Below are positions 44,694 to 57,500 of a DNA stretch of 64,000 bases, piece by piece. The stretch is from Anaeramoeba flamelloides (taxonomy: Eukaryota > Metamonada > Anaeramoebidae), in NCBI GenBank assembly GCA_027625915.1, contig JANTQA010000012.1, positions 9,136,501-9,200,500 of the forward strand, given 5' to 3'. A model generated the notes under the pieces. That model was given only the letters and a program-made list of their open reading frames with translations, did not search any database and was not told the origin of the DNA. Both the position numbers and the translations under genes were made by a program. Every line of letters begins with the position of its first letter. The stretch's first letter is position 1.

Positions 44694-45738
44694 TTTAATT
44701 TGTTTTTTTTTATGATTTTCAAATTTATAAAAAAAAAAATTAATCATTTACCTTCCAATTAAAAGATTATTGTTTTAGTATATTTTAATAAAAAAAAAAA
44801 AAAAAGATTTCTCAAATAATCTTTAATCACGTTATATATTTTAAAAAAATAAAATATTGTTTTTTAAAAGTTTTTTTTTTTTTGCTCTCTAAAGATTTTT
44901 ATTATTACAATTTTTCCCTTTTAATGAATTTATGATTAATTGAGTGCTAAATAAACTCTTTTTCAGTCAAAGGAGTATAGTTTTTTTGAAGAAAATGAAC
45001 ATATTCTATGAGTTTAATTCGTTTCTCTTGTCAAAATAAATGTTCAATTTCTAAAATCTATCCTTTTTTCTCATTTTGTAAATTTTTTTTTTAGTTTTTT
45101 TATTTTATTTATTTTTTTTTTTTATTTTTTTATTTAAAAAGTTAATTTGAAAAAAAAAATGTTTGAAACTTCAAAATAGCACACAGAAATGCGTGGCTTA
45201 ATAATTTCTTTTAAAAAGAATATATTTTTCTTTAACTTATCTTATTATTAAAATATTACTTTCATCAAGAAATTGAGAAAAGTTATAACAAGATGTTACA
45301 AAGACAAATGAATATTTTTTTTTTTTTAATATTTTATTTTGGAAAAAGATTTTCTTGATAAAATATTTCTTTTCTGAAATATAAAATCTAATATAGAAAT
45401 TATTATTAACCATTTTACTAAATAATTATATATTGGTTGAAGCTTGGAAAAAAAAAAAGAGTTTTTAATTTTTGACAGATCTCTTTGAGTGAAATGGGGG
45501 GTTATTGTAATAATCCACTCTAATTGCAATATTTATATTTATTTATAGTCAGTTCCACTTTTAAGGTACAAAATTTCAACAAAATTTAAGGCACAAAAAA
45601 ATCTTAAAAGAAGGCACAAAATTTGTAATTTTTTTTTTTTTACAACTTATTTTACTAGAATCTGAATTTTGAGCCTTAATTTGAGATTTTTATTGAACCT
45701 TAAATTTTGTTGAAAGTTTGTATCTTAAAAGTGGATCC

Positions 45739-45773
<35 letters not shown>

Positions 45774-48306
45774 CTAATTATTTTGTTTAATTTTTCTTAC
45801 TAGTAAATAAATCATAATAAAAAGAAAAAGTAACCGAGTGGTAACAGGTAAAGTTCTCTATCGCAATTTTACAAAGATTGTTTAATTAGTATATTTTAAT
45901 AGGTAATTTGGCGGTATATTTGTCAAATGGTAATAAAGTTTCAAAAATCATGATTATCTTGATCAAAGAAAAAACTTGAAGTTAATCACTCTAATCAATA
46001 ATATTAGGATAAAATCACACATTATGGTATTCTATAAAATCACAATATTCTTTATAATAATGGTAATTGTTGAAAATCATGATAAATTAATTAATAAAAT
46101 CTATAATTATCAAAAATACAGATACTTTATCTAAAAAACAAGACAAATGTCAAAACAACATAATAAAAATTAAATCGGGAGATAAAATTTTTTATGGCTT
46201 TTTGGGAGTGTTCAATAATTTTTTTATAAAGAATATTTATATTAAATCAAACAAACAGATCCTTGAAAAATAAAGTTATTCTTTTAAAAAACTGTAAAAA
46301 ATTAATTAATTCGAAGAAAGATTAGATTGGAATTGTTATTTTATTTTATTTTGGTTTGGTTGACAGACCTATTGAACCTTTAGAACAAGAAAAAATAGTA
46401 ACAAAAGGTAAATAAATAGTTTCTCAGTTTATTGTGTTGATAAAAAATCTTTTAAAAACAACAAAGCTCTTATGTATTTTTTATAGTATTATAATTGCAG
46501 TTAAACCATTTTCTTTATTTTTAGAAAACAAAAAGGAGTTGGATAATTTACCAAAAAGCTTTCATAGTAAACTTGCTACATAACTACCAATTATTAGGAT
46601 TATTTGTACATTTTTTCTATTTGTTTTTGTTCTCATATCTTTGTATTGTACATAAAAGATAACAAAAGTAAAATGTTTTTTGATCATCAATAAATAAGAA
46701 AATTTATTCTTTCTTCTATTTGGTTATTTAAATTTCAAGATAATAATTCCATTAAAAAAAAACATATCTATTATATATAGAGTTCCCAAAATGATTCCAT
46801 TTTCTGAATTTCATAAATCTTAAAAATTAAAATTTAGAATCATAATATTAAAATCATGTTGCTGGAATCAGTTTATATCAAAGATTTTCCACTTGTTAAA
46901 GTCCCTTTGAAGAATAATTTTCAAAAACATTTAAAATTATTTTATTTTTTTTCCATTGAATCAAAAAAAGAATTTTTATTTGGTAACAAAACTCTATTAA
47001 AAAAAAAAAAAAATATTTTGATTCTAATTCAAATAAAATATTCTTTTCTTATCAGGAATAAACTTAAAAACAACAGGATTGGAGAAAAGATAATGAAAAC
47101 TAAAACCCCAAGAAGAAAAACCTCAAATATTTATAATTTTTGAGAAATATTAAATACTCTGATTAAAATAAAATTAAAAATCATTAATAATTAATTTTGA
47201 GAATGATGTGATTCCTTGAAAAACCGAATGTAAATAAGAAATAAGTTGAAACTTATCATTGAAAGAAAAAAGAATCATTTGATTACTTAGAATCAAAAAA
47301 AGAATCATTTGGGTTTATTTTCAAAAAAAAAAAAAAATGAAAATGTCAACTCTGATTATACTTTCAATTAAATTTTCAAAATGGATTATTATTTGTTTAA
47401 TCAGAAAATTTGATTGAGATTTTATATTTTGAAAAAAAAAAAAATGAAATTAAGAAAAAAAAAATTTTTTTCCACGACAAACACACTCATTCTGTTTATA
47501 AAAATTTGACAATCTTTCAAATCTTTCAAACACTTTCCAACTTTTTCTAACTTTTTTTTCAAGGGGAAAAATGTTGTAAAGGTATCAAGGCTTTGTAAAA
47601 GTCAATGTAGATTTTATCAGGTTAATTCAAAAAAATAATTTTCCCTTTTTTCGTGATTTTTTATTTAATCGCTTTTGTGTTGGATTGGGCGATTGTATTG
47701 TTTTTTTTAAGATAAAGGAGGACTAATCGTGATTTTTTAATAATATCATGAATTTTTATTGCAAATATCATGATAATACAAGTTATCATCAAATTCTCTA
47801 TTTATCAAAATTTTCAAAATGAAAATTTTTCGACTTTTGTTTTGATTAACAAACATTGTTTTAACATTTTTCATTTCCGCAATAAAAAATTTGGTTTTTT
47901 TAGCAATATAAATATAAAATTAAATAACCAAAATATATTTCACTTTAGTCCAAACAGCAAAACGAAAGACCTCTTTGGAATATGTTTCTAATTGTGGGAC
48001 AATTATGAAAAAATATTTTTACTCATTTTTAAACTTTTCATTCAATTAAATCAAGAATTTTTTAGACAATAAATTTTTGAACAAGTTTTTCATCAGGTTT
48101 GATTTTTAAGAAAATTGATTTTGTTAACATTTTAATTCGGATTATAATTTTGTTACATTCAAAAAAAAACAAAATCGTTGTAAAAAAAAAGAAAAAAAAA
48201 AGAAAGAATAAAAAGTGGTAATGTTCTTATTGAGAATATACATATTCATATGCATTTTCATACCACTTAGCAACATAATTTAAGTTCTAAATTTATTCAG
48301 ATAAAC
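44694..48306. other. Intergenic region
   Basis: It lies between the 3' ends of adenylosuccinate synthetase (+) and LST8 (-), which converge. It contains MITE family D copy 1 (45546-45744), a TA tract, and otherwise AT-rich DNA. The longest open frames (for example 46856-47143) are Lys/Phe/Asn-rich and resemble no protein I know. No RNA gene was recognised. Confidence 0.55.
45546..45744. mobile_element. TA-flanked MITE family D, copy 1
   Basis: A near-complete palindrome. TAGTCAGTTCCACTTTTAAG is mirrored at the other end by CTTAAAAGTGGATCCGACTA, and TTAAGGCACAAAAAAATCT by AGATTTTTATTGAACCTTAA. The right side abuts a (TA)n tract. The second copy is at 63552-63750. The TA target suggests Tc1/mariner; this is an inference. 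Confidence 0.85.
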
Positions 48307-49858
48307 TTAATAGTCACAAAGTGCAATTGAAGTAAGAGCCTTGTGATGACCAGAATAATGGATAACTGTTTCGCCCTTTTGGAGATCCCATAATCTTGCC
48401 ACATGGTCACTGGACACCGAGATGAGATAATTTGAATCGTGTGAAAAAACACAGCTCCATACCCATCTGGTGTGCCCCGTTAGTGTTTGGCTTAAGGAAA
48501 ATTGGTCGTCAAGATTCCAAACTTTGATGGTTTTGTCTGCAGATGTTGTGGCAATTAATTTTGAATTGGGACTAATTAAGCATTTGAGTATATAGGTTTC
48601 GTGTGCGTTTATTGTTGCCTTTAATTTAAATCTTGATTTTTCTCTTGATACCATTCTTTGTTTGGTTGTGCTCTGTTGGACGTTTTCTTGTTTGTTTTCT
48701 TTTTCGATTTCTATTTCCTTTTCTTTTTCTTGCTCGTTTTCTGTCTCGGTTTCTGTTTTTTTTTCTTCATTGATATTGGATCCCTTTGTTTGAGTTTGTT
48801 GACTTTGTTGCTGCTTCTGCTGCTGCTGTTGCTGGTTTTGTGATTGCTTGTTTTTTAAATTGTCACCTTCTTCGTCGACTCCCCAAACAAAGCATTTCCC
48901 AGAATTGTTGACAGCGACCAGCGTGGAGCCGTCTTTTGAAAGAGACAATGATCGAATTGGGACCTTTCCATCAGGTACAAGTGTTTCAACCTTTTGTTCT
49001 TTCCCAATATCCCAGAGGACAATGTTTCCATTTTGATCCCCAGAAATCAACTCGCTTTGGTTTGGGTGCAATTCTGCTGTGTTCACTCCGGTAGAGTTTG
49101 TCAAGATTCTTGTTGTTCCCTTCCCTCTCAGGTCCCAGATTTTGACAGTTTTGTCTTCAGAGGAAGTAAACATCCACCGCATGTCATTTTGGAAGCCCAT
49201 AGCGGTAACATTGTTCGAGTGGCCATTGAAAGAGGTAACAGGGGTGGAATCATTACCATTAATATCGTATAATTTTACATGTGGATTTCCACCAACAGAC
49301 AAATACTGTTTTGTTGGTGTGATACACATTACATTAACTTGCTGAAAAAAGGTTCATTAATTTTGTTGGTGAATGAAAAATGGATGATTTTTTGGGTTAT
49401 TCAGAAAAAAAAAAAATAAATAAAAAAAAGAATTGTTTTTTGTTTTAAAAATTAATGTGCTTCTTTGGTTCTTTTTTTAAACATTCTGAATTTAAATTAA
49501 TCATTTTTAATATCATATTTGGAACAATATTATTTTGTTATTTTTTGTGTTTATTTGTTTATTTTTTTCTTTTTATCTTCTTCATCCAATTTTAAAGTTG
49601 TTTGAAGAAAGTGGCAACAATTAAAGATTTTTGAGTAGTGCATTGAAAGTGTTTCTATGAAATTTTATAAACTGTTTTATCGATCACTTGCAAAACTTTT
49701 TTGTCACATTTTAGGTCGAAAAGCCAAAAAAAATAAAAAAAAAGAAAAGAATTTACAGAATCAGGGTATTGAATTGTTCTTCGACATAAGCACGTTGAAG
49801 ATTCCCAAAATTTAATTGTATGATCATAACCACCAGTACAAAGTATTACACGATTCAT
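48307..49858 (-). CDS. LST8: LST8 / GbetaL, WD40 subunit of TOR complexes
   Basis: Two exons, 49757-49858 (residues 1-34) and 48307-49341 (35-378), are joined across a 415-bp GTAAAT...TTTTTCAG intron. LST8 is the seven-bladed propeller that binds the TOR kinase domain in TORC1 and TORC2. It matches the human protein almost blade by blade. CTGGYDHTIKFWES and YPDSQVNVMCITP span the splice. Then come SFNGHSNNVTAMGF, RWMFTSSEDKTVKIWDLR, LHPNQSELISGDQNGNIVLWD, SPNSKLIATTSADKTIKVWNL and SSDHVARLWDL, ending GHHKALTSIALCDY. An insertion of about 80 residues, rich in Gln and then Glu/Lys (about 190-269), sits between the fifth and sixth repeats and makes the protein longer than the usual 320 or so residues. 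The start is the first ATG, as in the family. Confidence 0.93.
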
Positions 49859-51289
49859 TTGCTTTAGATTTGTAAAGTTTAAACTTTAATGAATATAAAT
49901 TATCTAAAAATTATTTGAAACAAAAAAAAAGAAAAAAATGAATTTTCCATTTTAGAAATTTTATTTTGTTTTTGAAAAGTTTTATCGTTGTTTAACAAAT
50001 AACAAATTTAGTATAAAAATCCAAAATATTAAGACACCACTTTTTGAGCATTTCTATTTATCACTTAACTTTAACAAAAAGAAGGTGAAACATAAAAAAA
50101 ATTCAACCCTATTTTTAATTATAAACCGAACCAAAAATGAATACTAAGATCAATTAAATAAATGAAGAAAAGTACTTCAAAGAATAATAGATGAAATTAA
50201 TTTTTATCAAGGCAATAAAAACAATGAGAGATTCGATCTTCTTTTATATTGATAGTGGAAAAGTTCTTTTAGGGATCTTCAAAATCGTTTATTTTTTTCA
50301 TGAAATTGTTTAGTTATATAAAAATCAAAGAAAAAATCTACAATCAAATGATAATTTTATAAAAACTATTATTGTGGTCTAAACAAAATTTAGTTTGTAA
50401 TTATTTATTTATTTTTTTCTGTGATTTTACAGTTTTTTTTTTAGGAATATTCCCAATTTGAAATGGTACTGTATTTTTTTCCTGTTGTACCATTTGTTCT
50501 CAAGAAAATAAGTATTATGAGAAACTTTAATCTGTTAAACTTTTAAGAATTTAAATATCAGGGAAATAAATTTTTATTTATTTAGTGAGTCCTGAATAGA
50601 ACTTAACAGGTGTAAAAATTTATTTCATCTTATTTGTAGTTTTTGGTAAAATACAAATTTTGTGAAAAAAATAAACAAACTATGGCTTTAATTTATCCAA
50701 GGGTGTTGAAATTGAATGGCATTAATTAATAAACCATGATTTGTATTTAGGATCCTTCAGAATCAAAATTTTTAAAACTTGAACTCTCTCGTAAAATTCT
50801 TATTAATTAAATATTGTATCCCTTTTTATCAAATGATAAATTCAAAAGTTTTTTTTTTTATATAAAAATAAAAAGAAATAATAAAAAAAAAGAATATTTT
50901 TAAAAATAAAAAAATCAGAAAAAATCTTTTTTTATTTTATTTTTCGTTATTCTTGTTTCTTCAATTTGGAACGAATAGTTTACTTTTTAGCTCTAAAATT
51001 TATTGATTTTAATCTAATTTTGTGATTAAAATGTTATTAAAATCATTTTTATTTTTTTCTTTAAGAAACCTTTGATTTTCCAACAAGGAGTCTTTATGAT
51101 TTAAGTAAACCAAAAAAAAACTGTATGATTCATGAAATAATCCAAGATATTGAAAAAATTTATTAAAGGTAGCATACTGTATGAAAAATGGAAAATTTTC
51201 GGTCAAGAATTATTTTTAATAAAAAAGAATAATATAACAATAATAAATAATATAAAAGTAATATTTTAAAATAATAATAATATATTTTC

Positions 51290-51520
51290 TAGGTATAATT
51301 AATGAAAATGAAGATAATGATTCTTTATTAAAGTTTCTAAATAAAAATTAAGTTATTATATAAGTGCCGTAGAGTGCCGTAGAGTGTCCGCTTTTCATAA
51401 ATTTCAAAAGTAAACGGAAAATTAAAATAAATTTTCAGTTTATTTCTTAAATTAAAAAACAAAAAAGAAAATTGCTTAAGGGTGGAATTAATTCCCGAAA
51501 TAAATATAAAAAGGGGAAAA
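51290..51520 (+). mobile_element. LINE-B 3' end, copy 2
   Basis: A short frame GIINENEDNDSLLKFLNKN ends in TAA. After it come a tandem pair of the 10-mer GTGCCGTAGA, GGAAAATT/AATTTTC and CAGTTTATTTCTTAAATTAAA, and then the GGAATTAATTCC palindrome and an AAATAAATATAAAAA tail. These match the layout at 14950-15149. Confidence 0.65.
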
Positions 51521-52208
51521 ATATAAATTTGATAATTTTTTTATGAGAAAAAGATGAAGAAAATAATTTTTCTTCCAGGAATGTTTCTCTTTTCTATATT
51601 TATTCTTTGGTTTATTATTTTTTATATCCCTATATGAATAAAAGAAGTCAACATAATAATATCAATACTAACAAAATTTAATATTTTAACATGTTTTCAT
51701 GAAAGATTGGCTGATTATGAAAGTTATTATTTTTAAAATATGTCTCATAAATCAAAAACTGTAATATAATGTTTTGCTTAAATTCAATTTAGACTGAAAG
51801 TATTTTTTAATCGTTTGAAAAAAGAGAAAAAAATGATCAAATAATTTTAAATTTCCTTTCAATAAGGTGATCATATTTTAAGAATTTAAAAGTTCTAGTT
51901 GAAGAAAAAATAACTTCAAACAATATTACTTTATTTAAGATTTCCAAAAATTAAAAAAAAAAATATTTGGTGTGTTTAAAATAATAAATAAAAATATGTT
52001 TTATTTTACTAAGAAAAGATAATTCCAATATAAATATTTTACAAATCTTAAATCAAACTCGAATTCTGCAAGAAATTAAGAAATTGACGATACTTATAAA
52101 TCGCATTTCTAGTTTTAAATTCAAGAATTATTAATATTTGATGTTTTTTATTATTCTGTAAAAGTTTTAGGACTTTTCTTTAAAAGAAGATCTTTTAAGT
52201 AAAATAAT

Positions 52209-52239
<31 letters not shown>

Positions 52240-52614
52240 TTTAGTATGTTGATTTTAGTTTGTGGGGTGACGAAAAATTTGTTGTATTTTTGTAAAAAAA
52301 ACATCTTAATAGATGGTACTCTCTGAAAATAGTGTAAAATTTTAAATTATTTAATTACAGGTATTCATCACATACAAATTTTCGTGTCTCCCAAGTATAA
52401 AAAAATTCTGATCGACTAAGAAAACTAGAAAAGAAAATTTTTTCAAGGAGATCTATTTTTTTTTTTTTTCAGTTTTTTATGATAAAGAAAATTATTAAAT
52501 TCATTTAATTTCACAAATTAAAAGAAGATTTTACATTTTTTATTACTATTTTCGCCATTATTGTGCAATACCAAGGATCTTTTTGTGGATTTTTTGATAA
52601 AAGATTTTGATATC

Positions 52615-53245
52615 TTTTTTGAGATAATTATTTTGGCCAACCAAAGGATGTATTCAACATATTAAAAATTATTACTATTCTTTAATAACCGTAGTTATAA
52701 TCACAAAAATAGTCAATCCAAAAATAAATTTTACTTCAAAAACTGTTTTTTTTTTGTTTTAAGACAAATTTTTATTTTTAAAAATGAAATGTTCTTGAAG
52801 ATATTTGGGAATTAGTTCATTTTATCCACAAAATTGAAAATATTTTTTTTCTGATCAAAATTTTTTAATTTATGATATTAATTCCTGCTAATATGACCAA
52901 AAAAAATGTTAAAAAAAATTTTACAATTTTTGTTATTTTTTTTCATTTTTTGAAAATCAGAAAAAATACTTGTTAAAATCCTTAAAGAATAAAAGTTTTT
53001 TTTACATAATAGATATCAATTTAATCGATAATCTTTTGTTAAAATTCTATTAAAATTTCATTTATTTAATCCTATATCTCACTTATTTTTAGGTGTTGAG
53101 ATTTGAATTGAAATATTAATTATTAAAAATAATTAGAAAATAAAAAATTTTCTTTCTAAATCAAGACTTTCCAACATAAAACGAAAAAAATATGAAACAC
53201 CCTTAATAAAGAATTAACTTAATAGTTAATAAAAATAATAGATTA
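52615..53245 (+). repeat. Dispersed repeat R3, copy 2
   Basis: Collinear with 22265-22915. Shared blocks include GAGATAATTATTTT, GTTCTTGAAGATATTTG, TCTGATCAAAATT-like, GAGATTTGAATTG, GACTTTCCAACATAAAA and AAAGAATTAACTTAATAGTTA. Confidence 0.65.
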
Positions 53246-53519
53246 CCTTTTTTTTCGCTTTATATGGGAAATATGTGAAATTCGATTTCAAAAAAAGAGA
53301 TTTAAATAGATTAATTGTTTAAATGGGGTCAAATCATCCCTTTCATCAGCCTAAACACAAATTCCATTTTTAGGGGGGTTTCTTTTATTTTTAAATAACA
53401 AGACATCCTCAAAAAAAAATTTATAAATGATAACTTACTTTAAAGGCCTTTCAAGTCGATTTTTCTGATTTATTGGGCATTTTAAATCAATTTTTAATTT
53501 AGTTCCCTAATTTTTAGTT

Positions 53520-53741
53520 CTGGTATTTGAATTATAAATTCGAAACATTTTCACTTTATTTTCAATTTCCTTTTTCAAATAGACTTTTTTTACAAAAATC
53601 ATACCAATAAAAAGCATAAAAAAAGACCAAAGAAATAAATCCAAGACACAAATTACAATCTTCTTCTTTGAGAACTCTATTTATAAAAGAAAAAGCTGGA
53701 AAATATGGAAAGGTTTTTTCAATTTAGAATTCAAATGCCAG
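53520..53741. mobile_element. MITE family M1, copy 4
   Basis: The ends are CTGGTATTTGAATTATAAAT and AGAATTCAAATGCCAG. It is longer than the other copies (222 bp) because its centre is expanded. The right half has TTTGAGAACTCTATTTATAA, also seen in the copy at 36283-36445. Confidence 0.85.
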
Positions 53742-54577
53742 CAATACAATTAATCATATTTTCCTAAATTTTTTCTTTTACCCTTTTATTATATAGATTT
53801 CCCCTGAAATTGTAAAATATTTTCCTTTTTAGACTTTATATTTATTTATAAATTAATCAAAGCTCTCCAAGTAAAATAAAAATTATTAAAATTCAAGATA
53901 AAAATGAAAAAAAAAAATAAAGTTAAGGAAGAAAAAATGAGATACTTATTGTTCTTTCATATTTTTTTTGACGAGTTTTCTCTTTATAATCAATTTATTC
54001 TCAAATAAAAGTGATCTTTAAAGATTATTCGCCAGTGTCCATGGTGGGTGTGTGGTCCTTAAATTTTCAAATTTAAAAGAAAGCTGACTAATACTTTTTG
54101 TTGAATAAGAAACCTAACACAAATTTCTCATAGCTAACCAAGTAAGCTTTTAAAAAGAAAAAGTCAAATTTCATTTTAATCCCATTACTAGTTGGTTCTT
54201 TCTTTTACCTTTTGGGTTATAGGTGCTTTGAAAATTTCTTTTCTACTTCTTTTTTTTCAGCAATCCCTAAAGAAGAGTTTGTACCTTTTATTTTTGAATT
54301 CACAGTAATGTTATTTCCAAGAAGAAAGAGTTTACCAAAAGATCCACTTCTATTTCTCAAGGAACTAGTATTTATTTTTTATCTTTGTAAAAATTGCTTT
54401 GTGTTTTTTATAGTTTTACTGTACAGGCCCGTAGAGAACTATTTAACTTTTCGACAAATTACTTCAATTTTCAAACAGCCATTATGTTATGTTTTTGAAA
54501 CCAAAATAATTAGTAATTTGAAAAAGAATATTTTTAAAAAATCCAAAAGTTATTCATTTTTTTTTATTAATTTCTTT

Positions 54578-57500
54578 ATGATGACAAATTCTTTAGATTT
54601 AACCGAAAAAAAAGAACATACATGGGGTCCATCATCTGAAGATTTAGATGATTTTCCACTTCCAAATTTTTATAATCCTTATCAAAAACAAGAAAAACTT
54701 GGAAAAATTTCAGATTGGATGTCTTATTCATCAAGACGTAAGTTTTTTACTCTTTTTTTTTTAGAATTCTTTTTTTTTTATTTTTTATTTTGAAAATTAA
54801 AAAGAAAAATATTTTGATGAATAAAGAAAAATAACCAATCAAGAATCAAACAAACGAAAGCAAAGATCTCTATATTTTATAATCAATCATTCTAAAAACT
54901 TTTTTTAGCAGACAAAATACGATCTTTTACTTTAAATTTAAAAACTTTTTAATCTTTGTTTTTTTTGTTTTTTTTTTTTTGCTTTTTTTTTATTTTTAAT
55001 TTTTTTTATTTTCCTTGCTCAATGTTTCTTTTACCAACTCAAATTTCCTTACATAACCCAAAATTATTCTTAATTTTAATCTTTTTCTCGATAAACATAT
55101 ATTTTAACACAACAACACCACAACACATTAAAATCACCACCAACAACACAACACTACACTTCACAGAAAGATATTGGAAAAGCAATTCTGAGTTTAATTA
55201 TGAACATAAAGAAAAAGAATATGGAACTGGCTTAAAAAAAGTCAAAACGAGAGTTGGAAAAGAAAAAAAAAAAGAACAAAACAGATACAATTATAACAGA
55301 AATAACCAACAAAATAAAAAGACTTATGTCAATTGGTATCTTAGAAACAAAAAAGTTGGTACTGGAAGTTTTGGTACTCATAGTTTGGGCTTTGCGAATA
55401 AGAGCTTCCATGAAAGCTGGAAAATACAACCAAAACGTACTTGGAATGAAGTTACAGAATTTCCTTTACTTAGCCTTAACAAATTAGATTTAAAACTTAA
55501 GGTTGGTAAACCAGTAGATCTGTAAGTGTTTTTATTCTTCCGTTTCTTGTCTTTTTCTTTGTAACTACATGAACAACTAGGCACTGTATACACTATCATC
55601 AAACAACAATTTTTTTTTTCTTTTTCAATTCCATCTTCAATTATAATTTTGAAAAATATTTTTTATGCTCTTTTTCTTCTCAAATTAAAGACTATTCTAA
55701 TTTTGTGGTCTGTTGAGATGACCTTTATGACTAAAAACATATTTATTGACAAAAACATATTTATTGACAAAAACATATTTATCGACTAAAAACATATTTA
55801 TCTACCGAAAAGAATGTTGATTCAAGAGATCTTGTTGGAAATTAAAATTTAGGTTTTTTTTTTTTTTTTAACAAAATTTGAAAACAAGAAAAGAATATTC
55901 TTGCTGATAACAAAATTTAAAATTTACCTTGAAAAGATTCGAAAAACAAAATCCTCTTGTTATTTACTTTCCACTTCAATTTAAAATATAACAGAGTTTT
56001 GTCAAGGGTATAAGTATATTTTCAGACAAAAGTGAAAAAATAATTGAAGAAGATTCAAAAAAAAAACTTCTTTTTAATTTTGGATTTGTGTTGTTCAAGA
56101 ATTTCGAAAAGTTTTTTTGATTAGAAATGATTTTTTGATTTTAATTATCATCCAAAATCCTCAAATTTAAAAATTTCAAAATTTTTCTTTTTCCTTTAAT
56201 TCATTAACTTTTAAACCATTTTTTCTCTTTATAACATACTAATTAAGTTCTCTCAGATCATAAAATTCGGATATTCCTTAAGTACATTGTTTTTTTTTTT
56301 TTAAATTACTTTTTAATTTATTTGATATTTATTAGTGTCACAACAAAAATAAAATATAGACAAGCATTAGTTTTTATGTAAAGATAAAAAATTGAGATCA
56401 AGTAAAAAATTAGAGAAATTATTTTATTAATCGAATTGTGAACAATTTGCAAAAATAGTAATTATTTTTTTTTCAAAAAACAAAGTATTTTTTGTTGTAT
56501 TGAAAACATTTTAAATTTTTCAGAAGAAAAATATGTATTTTCTATTAAATACTGAGATTTAATGTAGGAAATTTATCAATTTCATTCATTTTTTTATATA
56601 GATAAGGATCAAAATGTCTTTTTTACTTTGAAATGTATATATTAAGAGAATTACATCAATCAAAGAAAATTAGATAAATCAAATCAATGTGAGAAATCAA
56701 GAAAATCACATAAATCAGAAAAATAATGCAAAAAACAACAGAAATCTAGAAAACCTAGAAACATAAAAATTAAAAAAACATTTATAATCTATACATGATC
56801 ATTGATCGTAATTACTATTTAATTTGATATTAATTGTAAACATTACTTTCTTATCATTTGATTCCTTTGTATTTTTTTAATTACTTTTTCAAACTAATAA
56901 TTTCCTATATTTTTCAACCTTTATAATTTGTTTTTTGATTTTAAAGGATCAAAATACATAATTAGTATTATTTTTTTTTTTTTTTTCGCTTTTTAAATTA
57001 ATTATTGAGAAAAAAACTGAAAAATTAAAGTTTTTCGAATCCAAAAAAACCAAGATTTTAAAATTCTTCTTATTTTTCAAAAAGGTTAAAACAGTATTTC
57101 CATTTCTTTTCAATTTATTTAAAAATTGAAATAAGAGAAACAGAAAAAAAAGATTTATTCAACATAAATTTTAGAAAAATCTAATTTTGAAGAAAAAAAA
57201 AATTAATATTTGGTGTAATGTTAATTCCAAATAACTTTCCAAATATTAGAAAATTTTCTTGTTCTAAAGTTTAATCTAATTCTAAAATTAATATAAAATC
57301 CACACAAAAACAAAAACAAATAAAAGAGCTTTATGTTATTTTGACTTTATATTTTTTAATCATTAACATTTTTCAAATTTTTTGTTAAATTTTTTTTTTT
57401 TTGATTTATGTTCATCAATTAATTTATATTTTTATTTTATGTTTTCTTAATACAACTTTAAAAACAAACAAACAAACAAATCAATAAATAAACCAACAAA

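Larger units (their letters stand above)
49859..54577. other. Intergenic region with LINE-B, R3 and M1 copies
   Basis: It lies between the divergent starts of LST8 and eIF3d. Recognised contents are a LINE-B 3' end (51290-51520), a TA tract (52211-52233), repeat R3 copy 2 (52615-53245) and MITE M1 copy 4 (53520-53741). The frame that runs into the eIF3d start from 54212 is continuous, but its residues do not resemble the eIF3d N-terminus or any family I know. Confidence 0.55.

Noticed and set aside
46856-47143. 95-codon Lys-rich frame between adenylosuccinate synthetase and LST8
   Set aside because: No recognisable motif, no conservation evidence, and composition typical of AT-rich intergenic DNA.
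54212-54577. Open frame continuing 122 codons upstream of the eIF3d start
   Set aside because: It has no similarity to eIF3d or any family I know, is Phe/Lys-rich as expected of AT-rich noncoding DNA, and the family N-terminus fits the ATG at 54578.
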